This document shows positions 8,647-18,463 of a stretch of 45,936 nucleotides of DNA, piece after piece. Positions within the stretch are counted from its first letter, which is position 1, and each line of letters opens with the position of its first letter. The notes under the pieces are model-generated. The model did not search any database, was not told the origin of the DNA, and saw nothing but the letters and a program-made list of their open reading frames with translations. This DNA comes from Nitrospirota bacterium (GTDB lineage Bacteria; Nitrospirota; JACRHL01): assembly GCA_029858285.1 (NCBI GenBank), contig JAOUFN010000020.1, positions 1 through 45,936 on the forward strand, read 5' to 3'. A program made the position numbers and the translations under genes.

Positions 8647-9720
8647 ATGAGCACGCACGAAACCAACCGCCCCGACACCCCCCAGGCCGCCTCTGCCCCC
8701 CCCTCCGACGCGCTGCCGGACGACGTGGTGGAGGTGCTGCCCAGCGACGCCCCCGACAACGGCCCCCTGGTGGTGGGTTTTTGCCTCGACGGACGCGGCG
8801 GCGCCACCGAACTCACCTGGGAGCAGGTGCGGGACGGCCCCTGCGAGGGCGCGGTCTGGGTCCACCTGCACTTCCCCAACGTCGAGGCGCGCCGCTGGCT
8901 GCGCCACCAGCCCGGCGTGGAAGAGGTGGTTTACGAGGCGCTGGTAGCCGACGAAACCCGCCCCCGCGCGGTGGCGCAGGGCAGCGGCCTGATGGCCAAC
9001 CTGCGCGGCGTGAACCTCAACCCCGGCGCCGATCCGGAAGACATGGTGTCGATCCGCATCTGGCTGGAGCCGGGACGCATCATCACCGCCCGCCGCCGTC
9101 AGCTCAGTTCTGCGGTGGACATGCGCGCCGCCTTCCAGCGCGGTCAGGGGCCGGAAACCCCGGCGCAACTGTTCGTGCTGCTGGCGGAGCGGCTGGCGGA
9201 CCAGACCTCGGACATGGTGGAATCCCTGGCGGATCAGGTGGACAGCCTGGAAGCCGCCGCCGCCCTGGACGACCCCCGCCCGGCGCGCCGGGTGCTGGCC
9301 GAATGCCGCCGTCAGGCGGTGGCCCTGAGGCGCTTCATCGCCCCCCAGCGCGACGCCCTGTCCCGCGCCGGGCACGAGCGCATCGCGGTGCTGGACGACA
9401 CCGACCGCCTGCACCTGCGGGAAATCGCCGATCGCCTCACCCGCGTGGTGGAAGAACTGGACGCCGCCCGCGAGCGCGCCCAGGTGATTCAGGAAGAGAT
9501 CGCCTCGCGCATGGGTGAGCAGCTCAACCGGCGCATTTACGTGCTGTCGCTGGTGGCCGGGGTGTTTTTGCCCCTGAGCTTTCTCACCGGCCTGTTCGGC
9601 ATCAATGTGGGCGGCATCCCCGGCGCCGAAAACCCCAACGGCTTCATCTGGGTGGCCGGTCTGCTGGCCGCCTTGCTCTTCTCCCTGGCCGTCCTGTTCC
9701 GCTGGGTCCGCTGGATGTAG
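8647..9720 (+). CDS. zntB: ZntB/CorA-family divalent cation transporter
   Basis: 357 residues. The cytoplasmic N-terminal domain begins after an acidic, Pro-rich 40-residue lead and contains a long helical region (about 170-290). Two C-terminal membrane helices follow: YVLSLVAGVFLPLSFLTGLF and FIWVAGLLAALLFSLAVLF. The loop after TM1 reads GINVGGIPG, the ZntB version of the CorA GMN signature, which favours a Zn2+ transporter over a Mg2+ channel. The start is ATG 8647, preceded only by a weak CGGAA. An in-frame upstream extension overlaps the MscS coding region and is rejected. A terminator follows at 9751-9775. Confidence 0.85.
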   Translation: MSTHETNRPDTPQAASAPPSDALPDDVVEVLPSDAPDNGPLVVGFCLDGRGGATELTWEQVRDGPCEGAVWVHLHFPNVEARRWLRHQPGVEEVVYEALVADETRPRAVAQGSGLMANLRGVNLNPGADPEDMVSIRIWLEPGRIITARRRQLSSAVDMRAAFQRGQGPETPAQLFVLLAERLADQTSDMVESLADQVDSLEAAAALDDPRPARRVLAECRRQAVALRRFIAPQRDALSRAGHERIAVLDDTDRLHLREIADRLTRVVEELDAARERAQVIQEEIASRMGEQLNRRIYVLSLVAGVFLPLSFLTGLFGINVGGIPGAENPNGFIWVAGLLAALLFSLAVLFRWVRWM

Positions 9721-9721
9721 G

Positions 9722-9775
9722 CGCGGGGGAGCCCCCGCGGGCGCATTTACGGCCGGGCCTCCCCGGCCCCCTTTT
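9722..9775 (+). terminator. Tandem hairpins and intrinsic terminator after zntB
   Basis: First a perfect CGCGGGGG/CCCCCGCG hairpin (9722-9739). Then GGCCGGG/CCCGGCC with a 4-nt loop (9751-9768) followed by CCCTTTT. Confidence 0.65.
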
Positions 9776-9781
9776 CGTTGA

Positions 9782-11749
<1,968 letters not shown>

Positions 11750-11803
11750 GACAGGGAGCCCACGTATCTGGAGGGGGTTCTTCACCGCACTCAAGGCGAA
11801 TAT

Positions 11804-12607
11804 TCATTGGCCTGACGACTCGAATAAAAGCCTGTGCTTAGAAATAAATCGAGCGTCCGGAAGAAACCTGTCTGGAAGAGTTATGCGTCTCCCTTCTAGC
11901 TGTACAAACGCTTGACTGATCAGTGGTTCTTTGGCGCGCCGTTTTATGGATTCCCCGACCAAAACATGCAGATCATCGGTCAGAGAGATCAGGTATTGAT
12001 CGAATGCCCGGTCGTGGATCGCTGATAGACAAAGCCCATTGCGGGGGTTCAAGCGATTGGCTTTATCCTCATGCCACGGGACGATATGGCTGGCGATCAG
12101 TAATCGAGGCTCGGAGATCCCGGACATACAGCAACGATTTTGGTAGCTGCTAAGCACCGTCCGGCGGAAAAATTGCTGCCTGATACGCTGTTTGGTGATG
12201 ACATCGCGCGATTCCCCCGTGAATTCACCAAACTCACCTTCATCCGCTGGCGGAAGATCGGAGGGCTCTGGTTCACCATGAGTCTTGCGCAACAGACTGT
12301 ACAAACCAGCGCATTCGAGAGCCAGCCGGTCCCAGTCGGAGTGAAACTCATCCCATATTTCGCGATCAAGGGATGAGGCATTTCCAAGCCCAGCACGACC
12401 ACTGTTCGTGATCGCTGGATCGAGGCTGGCAAAATTCACCAGTTTCATCGCCACCGAGTTGGCCGTCCGACCGATCAGCCGGGAGAGGTGAACAATCTCC
12501 GGATTTCGGCTGTGTAGCTTTCCGAATGGAATCTGACAATAGAGATGGAAAGCCAACTTGAGGTGGTCATGCGACCAACGATCACCGGACTTCCCCGTGG
12601 CGCTCAT
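11804..12607 (-). CDS. HNH endonuclease, restriction-type
   Basis: 267 residues. The C-terminal half is an HNH nuclease domain. CCMSG is followed by [20 protein letters not shown] and then HDRAFDQ, giving candidate catalytic His174, Asn190 and His198. The N-terminal half resembles that of restriction-type HNH proteins often found beside cytosine-5 methyltransferases. The ATG at 12607 overlaps the TGA of a methyltransferase relic (ATGA), so the two were once translationally coupled. Base composition is clearly lower in GC than both flanks, which suggests horizontal acquisition. If it is active, the chromosome would need protection from another methyltransferase. Confidence 0.85.
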   Translation of the reverse strand: MSATGKSGDRWSHDHLKLAFHLYCQIPFGKLHSRNPEIVHLSRLIGRTANSVAMKLVNFASLDPAITNSGRAGLGNASSLDREIWDEFHSDWDRLALECAGLYSLLRKTHGEPEPSDLPPADEGEFGEFTGESRDVITKQRIRQQFFRRTVLSSYQNRCCMSGISEPRLLIASHIVPWHEDKANRLNPRNGLCLSAIHDRAFDQYLISLTDDLHVLVGESIKRRAKEPLISQAFVQLEGRRITLPDRFLPDARFISKHRLLFESSGQ

Positions 12608-12750
12608 TCAGATATGTACCGCATTCCCAAAGCGTTCTTCTTCGATGCCCCCACAATCAAAAATGGCTGACAAGGGAAGCCAACCAGCAAAACATCGTGG
12701 GTCGGGCTGTCACCGGTTAGCAGGTCTTGAGGGGGGTCAACGGGTGGCAT
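12604..12750 (-). pseudogene. Relic of a Dcm-like DNA cytosine-5 methyltransferase
   Basis: A 48-codon open frame (ATG 12750, TGA 12604-12606) contains [13 protein letters not shown] followed by SKKNALG. This is motif IV of m5C methyltransferases, with the catalytic Cys of PCQ, and its Dcm-type continuation. A full enzyme is 350-470 residues and has motifs I, VI, VIII-X and a target-recognition domain, none of which I see nearby. After NALG the frame diverges and ends at once (MRYISE). The TGA overlaps the HNH start codon. Internal deletion of a methyltransferase gene from an R-M operon is the simplest reading. Confidence 0.75.
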
Positions 12751-12782
12751 GCTGGGCTCCGGGCGGCAGGAAGAAATGCGGA

Positions 12783-12797
12783 CATCCTGTCAGGATG
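12783..12797. repeat. Perfect 7-bp inverted repeat upstream of the R-M relic
   Basis: CATCCTG-T-CAGGATG, a 15-bp palindrome about 35 bp upstream of the relic's ATG. It could be an operator or the scar of a rearrangement. Nothing in the sequence decides. Confidence 0.3.
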
Positions 12798-12871
12798 GTT
12801 TCCCGCCGTCAAGGTGGTAGCCTATACTCGGGCCAAAGCCCCGGATCCCCCCCCCGCGCGCTGGAGCCGCC

Positions 12872-13708
12872 ATGCCCCACCCCCGCCCGCACATCGCCAG
12901 TGTCAGCGGCACCGCCTTTGTCACGGCGGTGTTCCGCATGTGGGGGCAGCGCGGTTACGAGCCCCTTTACCACGACGACATCACCCCCCTGCTGGTAGAC
13001 CGCGAGGCAGTGGACCACGCCCGCGAGGCGGCGCGCCGCTTTCCGCACGCGCCGGACATGATCCGCCTGCGCACCCGCTATTTCGACGACGCCCTGAACA
13101 CCGCCATCGTGCAGGGAGTGCGGCAGGTGGTGATCGCCGGTTCCGGGCTGGACACCCGCGCCACCCGCATCGGCGGCGACGGCGTGCAGTATTTCGAGAT
13201 CGATCGGGGCGAAACCCTCAAATTCAAGCAGGCCGTTCTGCACCGCCACGGCCACACCCCCCGCGTCCACTACATCGCCGGGGACTATGTGCACAGCGAC
13301 ATTGCCACCCTGCTGGCCGGGGCCGGCTTCGACCCCTCCCGGCCCGCCTTCTTCCTGTGGGAGGGCAACACCACCTACCTGGAGGTAGACACCGTGCACG
13401 ACGTGCTCGCCCACATGGCCGGGGCCGCAGCCGCCCCGGTCTCCGTGGCCCTGGATTTCATGCACGAGCGGGTGATCCTGGGCACCACCGGCAGCGCCGA
13501 ACTGACCGCCTACATTGCTTACCTGGAGCGCATGGGCGCGCCGTGGCGCTCCGGCTTCGACGACATTGCCCCGCTGGCCACCAGCGCCGGGCTGCGGGTG
13601 CGGGAGCACGCCACCTGCTCCGCCCTGGCCAGTCGCTACCAGCCCGCCCTGCCCCTGGCCTCGCCCCTGTTCGACCACTACAGCGTGTGCACCCTCATCT
13701 CCGCCTGA
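12872..13708 (+). CDS. SAM-dependent methyltransferase, TIGR00027/LCMT-like family
   Basis: 278 residues. The SAM-binding signature QVVIAGSGLDTRATRI (about residues 90-105), the acidic ribose-binding FEIDRGETLKFKQAVL, and the AFFLWEGNTTYLE segment are characteristic of the leucine carboxyl-methyltransferase-like (PPM1/TCMP) group. Bacterial members act on carboxyls or hydroxyls of small molecules or proteins, but most have no known substrate. The ATG at 12872 is supported by GGAG about 8 nt upstream. The next gene is an adenosine-kinase-like enzyme. I infer only that this protein uses SAM. Confidence 0.85.
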   Translation: MPHPRPHIASVSGTAFVTAVFRMWGQRGYEPLYHDDITPLLVDREAVDHAREAARRFPHAPDMIRLRTRYFDDALNTAIVQGVRQVVIAGSGLDTRATRIGGDGVQYFEIDRGETLKFKQAVLHRHGHTPRVHYIAGDYVHSDIATLLAGAGFDPSRPAFFLWEGNTTYLEVDTVHDVLAHMAGAAAAPVSVALDFMHERVILGTTGSAELTAYIAYLERMGAPWRSGFDDIAPLATSAGLRVREHATCSALASRYQPALPLASPLFDHYSVCTLISA

Positions 13709-13772
13709 GGCGGGCCGGATAACCCCCGCCCCGCCGCGCGGCCCGGAAGCGGCCCGCCAGGCGCTCTCCCCA

Positions 13773-13807
13773 AAGCGCCCTTCAAGGTTGTCCCCGGAGG
13801 GGCGCTT
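13773..13807 (+). repeat. Inverted repeat in the methyltransferase-adenosine kinase gap
   Basis: AAGCGCCC pairs with GGGCGCTT across about 18 nt. There is no T-run. It precedes a second hairpin with a T-run at 13843-13875. Confidence 0.35.
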
Positions 13808-13842
13808 CCGGTAAAGTGGCGCAATCAGAGCAGACCGCCATC

Positions 13843-13875
13843 CGCCCCGGTGTACCGTGTGGGGCGCCGTTTTTA
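13843..13875 (+). terminator. Terminator-like hairpin in the adenosine kinase leader
   Basis: CGCCCC pairs with GGGGCG around a 12-nt loop and is followed by CCGTTTTTATT. It ends 27 bp before the kinase ATG, so it could terminate the upstream methyltransferase transcript or attenuate the kinase. Confidence 0.5.
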
Positions 13876-13902
13876 TTCCTCTTCGGGAGCATCCAACCCC
13901 CC

Positions 13903-14886
13903 ATGTCATACGACGTTTACGGCATCGGCAACGCCATTGTGGACCTGCAAGTGCAGGTGGAAGATTCCTTTCTGGAAGCCATCGGCGTGCAGAAGGGCAT
14001 CATGACCCTGGTGGAAGCCGACCAGCAGCAGCAGATTCTCGGCGCCCTGACCGGCAAACCGGTCAATCGCTGCTCCGGCGGCTCGGCCTGCAACACCGTG
14101 GTGGGGGTGGCGGATTTCGGCGGAAGGGGCGCCTACGCCTGCAAGGTCGGCACCGACGAGTTCGGCTCCTTCTATCTGGGCGAACTGCGCGACCTGGGCA
14201 TCAGTTGCGAAGTGCCCGCCGACGGCGCCCAGACCGGCACCAGCGTGATCCTGATCTCCAACGACGCCCAGCGCACCATGCTCACCCACCTGGGGGCCTC
14301 CACCGGCCTGTCCACCGACGACGTGAACCGCTACGAGATCACCAAGGCCCGGTACATCTATGTGGAAGGCTACCTGTTCGCCAGCCCCGGCACCCGCGCC
14401 GCCGCACTGGCCGCCATCGACATGGCCAAGGAAGAGGGCGTCAAGGTGGCGCTCACGGTGTCGGACCCGTTTTTGATTTCCATGTGCCGCGACGTGTTCT
14501 GGGAACTGATCCGCGGGCCGGTAGACCTGCTCTTCTGCAACCGCGAGGAGGCCCACGCCCTGACCGGTCTGGAAGACCCCGTGGCCTGTGCGCGGCTGAT
14601 CCACGAGCATCAGGCCAACGTCTGCTTGACCCTGGGCGCCGACGGATCGCTGATCCTGCACGACGGCGCGGTGTATCCCATCGAAGGTGTGCCGGTGCAG
14701 GCGGTGGACACCACCGGCGCGGGGGACATGTACGCCGCCGGGGTGCTGTATGGCATTACCAACGGCCTCACCTGGAAGCAGGCGGGGCACCTGGGCAGCC
14801 ACGCCGCCGCCCGCGTGGTGAGCCAGCTCGGCGCCCGCATGGGCCGCAAGTTCACCCCGGCGGAGATCGAAAAGCTGCTGCGCTAG
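13903..14886 (+). CDS. PfkB-family sugar kinase, probable adenosine kinase
   Basis: 327 residues. It begins [20 protein letters not shown], the adenosine-kinase-like form of the PfkB fold. [16 protein letters not shown] is the substrate-binding Gly/Asn segment. [16 protein letters not shown] near residues 269-284 is PfkB signature 2, with catalytic Asp at about 275. It would phosphorylate adenosine to AMP in the cytosol. That fits the window, because adenosine released by AhcY must be removed to pull SAH hydrolysis forward. The start at 13903 follows GGGAG with a somewhat long gap, and homologues start at the same point. Ribokinase-type alternatives cannot be fully excluded. Confidence 0.85.
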   Translation: MSYDVYGIGNAIVDLQVQVEDSFLEAIGVQKGIMTLVEADQQQQILGALTGKPVNRCSGGSACNTVVGVADFGGRGAYACKVGTDEFGSFYLGELRDLGISCEVPADGAQTGTSVILISNDAQRTMLTHLGASTGLSTDDVNRYEITKARYIYVEGYLFASPGTRAAALAAIDMAKEEGVKVALTVSDPFLISMCRDVFWELIRGPVDLLFCNREEAHALTGLEDPVACARLIHEHQANVCLTLGADGSLILHDGAVYPIEGVPVQAVDTTGAGDMYAAGVLYGITNGLTWKQAGHLGSHAAARVVSQLGARMGRKFTPAEIEKLLR

Positions 14887-14920
14887 GGCAAACGCGGCGC
14901 GCGCGGGCAGCCCCCTCCCT

Positions 14921-16609
14921 TCACCCGGCGGGATTCGGCCGCCCGGCGCACCACTCCCGCCACATGGACCGATAGCAATTTTCCAGGGCCTTGCCGAAGG
15001 CCTGGGCGTCCAGCAGACGGCTGGCGCGCATGCGCCCCCGCAGCCCGGCGCGCAGTTCCGCCAGCCGCCCGGTGTCGGTAGCCAAAGACACGGCCAACCG
15101 CACGAAGGCGTCCTCGCTGTCCGCCACCATTTCCGGCATGCCCAGCATGTCGTACAGCGCCATCCCCACGCGGGAGATGTACGCATCCCCCGCCAGAGCC
15201 ACCACCGGCACCCCCATCCACAGGGACTCGCAGGTGGTGGTGTGGCCGTTGTAGCGAAAACTGTCCATGGACAGATCCACGGTGTTGTAAAACGCCAGCA
15301 CGTCCTCCCAGCGCGACCCCTCCTCGCCGCCAAAGTCGATGCGCCCGCGCGCCACCCCGTGTTCCGCAAACGCTGCGGCCAGCCGCTCGCGCACCTCGGG
15401 GCGCCCCAGGGCATAGCGGAACAGGCGCAGCCGCGAACCGGGCACCGCGTTCAGCGCCCGCGCCCAAACCCCCACCACCCGGGGGGTGATCTTGCGCGGG
15501 TTCATCACGCTGCCGAAGGTCACGTGGCCGTTGGCCAGGGCCGGCAGCGGCCCCACGGCCAGCATCTCCTCCGGGGGCGGGGTGTAGCAGCAAAACCCGC
15601 CTTCCAGATACGCGCAGCGCTCCGTGTACAGCGCCTCGGTTCCCGCCGGGTCCAGCACCCGGCTGGTGATGCGATAATCCACCGTCGGCAGGCCGGTGGT
15701 GGTGGGGTGCCCCAGATAGGTGACCTGAATCGGCGCCGGACGCAGCGCCATGACCCGCAGGCGGTTGTCCACGGTGTGTCCCGCCAGGTCTACCAGAATG
15801 TCGATGCCGTCCTGATAGATCTGCATCGCCACCTGCGGATCGGGCACCCCCCGGATGTCGCGCCAGCGCGGCACCAGTGACCGTTGCGCACGGGTGATCT
15901 CGTCCTCCGCAGGGACGTTGGCATACACGGTCACCTCCAGCGCGGCGGGGTCGGCAGCGGCGAAGATCGGCGCCAGAAAATAGCTGACCGCATGGCGTCG
16001 GAAATCGCCGGAGATATAGCCGATCCGCAGCGGTCGGCCCGGATCGGGGGGATTCGGATAACCGGGGGGAGCCATCCACGCCGAACGCGCCATCAGGGAG
16101 CGCCCCCAGCGTTCGGAGCGCGCGCGCAGCTCGGGCAAGGAAACGCTCTCGTCATAAAGGCAGCAGAACAGGTAAAAATCCTCGGCCTCGACAAACCCCG
16201 GCCGCAGCATTGCGGCCTTGCCGAACCAGCGTCCGGCCTCGGCCAGGTTGTCCTCGGCCAGGACCACATTGCCCATCTCGCAGTGGGCGCTCCCCCCCGG
16301 CACCCCCAGCTTGAGGGCGGCCTCCGCCGCCTGCCGGGCCTCGGGCAGATGACCGGCAAGGCGCAGGGCGCGGGCCAGTGCCAGTTGGGTCAGGCCGTGC
16401 CCCGCCTGGGCCTGGGCAGCCCGGCGCAGCAACGGCAGCGCCGCCTCCGCATCGCCCTCGTCCAGCGTCAGCGAGCCGGAAAGGAACAGGGCGCCGTGGT
16501 GATGGGGATCAACCTCAAGAATGCGACCCAGGCTGCTCAGGGCGGCGACAGCGTCCCCCCCCTGCATGGACTGCAACGCCTCGCGATACCACGTCTCCAC
16601 ACTGCTCAT
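14921..16609 (-). CDS. TPR and O-GlcNAc-transferase-like glycosyltransferase (GT41, SPINDLY type)
   Basis: 562 residues. The first 170 or so form tetratricopeptide-like helical repeats (WYREALQSMQGGDAVAALSS, LGRILEVDPHHHGALFLSG and others), usually used for protein-substrate binding. The catalytic half has RIGYISGDFRRHAVSYFLAP, DILVDLAGHTVDNRL, RPAPIQVTYLGHPTTTGLPT, NPRKITPRVVGVWARAL, and HTTTCESLWMGVPVVAL, all hallmarks of the GT41 catalytic domain. It probably transfers a sugar to Ser/Thr of a cytoplasmic protein. Bacterial homologues often modify flagellins or other surface proteins, but none is in this window. The start at 16609 follows the last of three 13-bp repeats. It is convergent with the adenosine kinase, 34 bp apart. 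Confidence 0.9.
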   Translation of the reverse strand: MSSVETWYREALQSMQGGDAVAALSSLGRILEVDPHHHGALFLSGSLTLDEGDAEAALPLLRRAAQAQAGHGLTQLALARALRLAGHLPEARQAAEAALKLGVPGGSAHCEMGNVVLAEDNLAEAGRWFGKAAMLRPGFVEAEDFYLFCCLYDESVSLPELRARSERWGRSLMARSAWMAPPGYPNPPDPGRPLRIGYISGDFRRHAVSYFLAPIFAAADPAALEVTVYANVPAEDEITRAQRSLVPRWRDIRGVPDPQVAMQIYQDGIDILVDLAGHTVDNRLRVMALRPAPIQVTYLGHPTTTGLPTVDYRITSRVLDPAGTEALYTERCAYLEGGFCCYTPPPEEMLAVGPLPALANGHVTFGSVMNPRKITPRVVGVWARALNAVPGSRLRLFRYALGRPEVRERLAAAFAEHGVARGRIDFGGEEGSRWEDVLAFYNTVDLSMDSFRYNGHTTTCESLWMGVPVVALAGDAYISRVGMALYDMLGMPEMVADSEDAFVRLAVSLATDTGRLAELRAGLRGRMRASRLLDAQAFGKALENCYRSMWREWCAGRPNPAG

Positions 16610-16628
16610 CCGCCACGCTCCCGACACC

Positions 16629-16656
16629 AGTATATGGGCACCAAATATGGGCACAA
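16629..16656 (-). promoter_or_regulatory. Candidate promoter of the GT41 gene embedded in repeats
   Basis: On the minus strand, TTGTGC, 16 bp, then TATACT. The -10 matches 5 of 6 and the -35 is weak. Both boxes lie inside the 13-bp direct repeats. The predicted start is only about 13 nt before the ATG. Confidence 0.35.
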
Positions 16657-16673
16657 AATATGGGCACCAAAAA
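16633..16673 (-). repeat. Three 13-bp direct repeats upstream of the GT41 gene
   Basis: Three units of TATGGGCACCAAA at 16633, 16646 and 16659 (plus-strand reading) with an exact 13-bp period and one mismatch in the middle unit. They overlap the candidate promoter, so they may be regulator-binding sites. Confidence 0.8.
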
Positions 16674-17090
16674 TACAATTTATCCCGTCTGGAGGCTATC
16701 CTAGCACAGGGTCACAATAGCTCCGGCATTGGCCCCGGTATGGGCCTCTGTCCCCCGGAGGTGGCAGATCGGACGGGCTTGACACCCCGCCGCCACCCGG
16801 CATAGACTTCCCCGCCATGTCGATGAATGCACACATTTTGGGCGCTGTGGCCAAACGCCGCAGCATGACCGTATCCGCCTGGTGGCTAATTACCGCCACC
16901 GGCCACGGCCCGGCCCGCCTGCGTGCGTTCGTCGTCATCCCCTAGGTTCCCCCCGAACCGGATCCCCCCGAACCCAACCCAGACACAAGCCCGGCGCCGT
17001 GGTTTCCCGCGCCGGGGCCGAGTGCCGTGCCGTTGTCACGTTCATCCCCCCGCCGCGTGGTTTCCCGGCCCGTTGCGGAAAGGACAGAAC
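16674..17090. other. Divergent intergenic region, GT41 gene to EamA gene
   Basis: About 420 bp. It holds a good plus-strand sigma70-like promoter (16779-16808) and a 42-codon open frame (16817-16945) that would start almost at the transcription start without a ribosome-binding site. I do not call that frame a gene. The rest is a leader rich in CCCCGAACC-type repeats. Confidence 0.35.
16779..16808 (+). promoter_or_regulatory. Sigma70-like promoter upstream of the EamA gene
   Basis: TTGACA at 16779-16784, 18 bp, TAGACT at 16803-16808. The -35 is perfect and the -10 matches 4 of 6. The start would be near 16815, leaving a leader of about 275 nt before the EamA GTG. Confidence 0.45.
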
Positions 17091-18164
17091 GTGACACCCC
17101 AACCCGACCCCCGGCACGGCGCCCCCGCGCCGCCGGGGACAACATCGCCGCACACCGCTGCTCTCGCCCGGTCTTCGGCCTCCGCACACCTGACCGGCAC
17201 CTTGCTGGTGATGGCCGCCGCCGTGCTGTTTTCCATCAAGCCGATCATGGTCAAGCTGGTCTACGCCAGCGCCGGGCAGGGCGCCGCCACCGTGGAGCCG
17301 ATCACCGTCATGGCCGGACGCCTGGTGTTCAGCCTGCCCCTGTTCGTGCTCATCGCCCTGTGGAGCAATCGCCCGGGACAGGCGCGCATGGCCGCCGGAG
17401 ACTGGGCGCGGGTGGGGGTGCTGGCGCTCATCGGCTACTATTTTTCGCAGCTTCTGGATGTCACCGCACTGGCCCACATTCCGGCCGGGCTGGAGCGCAT
17501 CGTGCTGTTCGCCTACCCCACGCTGGTGGTGCTGATCTCCGCCCTGACCTTCGGCACGCCGGTGCGGCGCACCGCGCTGCTGGCCCTTGGCCTCACCTGG
17601 GCCGGGGTAGCGCTGGCGGTGTCGGCCCATGTGGACCTGTCCCAATTCGGCTTCGGTCGACCCGGCTTCAGTCAATTCGGCCTCGACCCGTCCGGCCCCG
17701 ACCCGTCCGCCTCCGCCCGTGCCGACACGGCTTTCGGTGTCGCGCTGGTGCTGGGGGCGGCGTTCACCTTTGCCGTCTACTCGGTGGGCAGCGCCTCGAT
17801 GATCGGCAAGCTGGGCGCCACCCGCTTTACCGCGCTGGCCATGTGCGGCTCGTCGGCGGCGGTGGGGCTGCACTATGAGCTGTCCGGCGCCGCGTCGCCC
17901 CTGGCGATGCCGACCCCGGCCCTGCTGTGGTGCGCCGCCATGGCCCTGTTCGCCACCCTGCTGCCCGCCTTCCTGTTCAGCGCCGGGGTGGCGCGGGTGG
18001 GGGCGTCCCGCGCGGCGATTTTGAGCAGCGTGGGCCCGGTGGCCACCATCGGTCTGGACGCCATACTCCTCGGCGAGCCGCTGCACGCGCCGCAACTGAT
18101 CGGCGCGGCGCTGGTGGTGGCGGGCGTCACCCTGGTGGGGAGGGGCGGCAGGACGGCACACTGA
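17091..18164 (+). CDS. EamA/DMT-superfamily transporter
   Basis: 357 residues with about ten hydrophobic helices in two homologous halves, the usual EamA arrangement. Examples are GTLLVMAAAVLFSIKPIMVK, RIVLFAYPTLVVLISAL, AFGVALVLGAAFTFAVYSVG and LIGAALVVAGVTLVG. Such inner-membrane proteins export metabolites such as amino acids or their derivatives. The substrate cannot be read from sequence. The start is GTG 17091 after GGAAAGGA. Longer in-frame versions add a Pro/Arg-rich stretch unlike protein. The loop between the halves contains a low-complexity repeat (QFGFGRPGFSQFGLDPSGPD). Confidence 0.85.
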   Translation: MTPQPDPRHGAPAPPGTTSPHTAALARSSASAHLTGTLLVMAAAVLFSIKPIMVKLVYASAGQGAATVEPITVMAGRLVFSLPLFVLIALWSNRPGQARMAAGDWARVGVLALIGYYFSQLLDVTALAHIPAGLERIVLFAYPTLVVLISALTFGTPVRRTALLALGLTWAGVALAVSAHVDLSQFGFGRPGFSQFGLDPSGPDPSASARADTAFGVALVLGAAFTFAVYSVGSASMIGKLGATRFTALAMCGSSAAVGLHYELSGAASPLAMPTPALLWCAAMALFATLLPAFLFSAGVARVGASRAAILSSVGPVATIGLDAILLGEPLHAPQLIGAALVVAGVTLVGRGGRTAH

Positions 18165-18463
18165 ACCGCGTCGGCAGCCCGGCCAGGGGGGGCGGGGCGG
18201 AGCGGCGGGATGAAATAACCCGATCCGCCCCGCCCCGCCCCGCCGCCCTAAAGGTTTTCCATGAATTGCCGAAAGGATAGGCGTTAAAAACAAGTTTTTT
18301 CACTGGCAAGCCGTGCGCAACGCCAGCCCCCCGGAAGCGTGTCAGACGGGCAGAACGTGGAAGGGCGGGGGCTGGCGGGGGTGCCCCCCGCTGTCCGGGG
18401 GCGCGCAGACGGCCTTTTTTCCGGATTCCACCCGCCCGGCACCGTCCCGAAAAGGGGATCGAC
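18165..18463. other. Intergenic region before the DUF898 gene
   Basis: About 300 bp with no gene that I can support. The left half is a long GC hairpin (18189-18236). The middle has an AT-richer patch (about 18250-18300, including TTAAAAACAAGTTTTTT) that could hold a promoter, but no clear -35/-10 pair is visible. Confidence 0.3.
18189..18236 (+). terminator. 13-bp perfect GC stem-loop after the EamA gene
   Basis: GGGGCGGGGCGGA pairs perfectly with TCCGCCCCGCCCC, with an inner CGGG/CCCG pair. It starts 24 bp past the EamA stop. No T-run follows, so its role as a terminator is inferred from position and stability. Confidence 0.45.

Noticed and set aside
11750-12871. Mobile element carrying the HNH gene
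   Set aside because: No transposase, integrase, terminal inverted repeats or target-site duplication seen. Lower GC alone supports only a transfer inference.
16817-16945. 42-codon open frame as a gene
   Set aside because: No ribosome-binding site and no recognisable sequence. Kept only as a low-interest observation.
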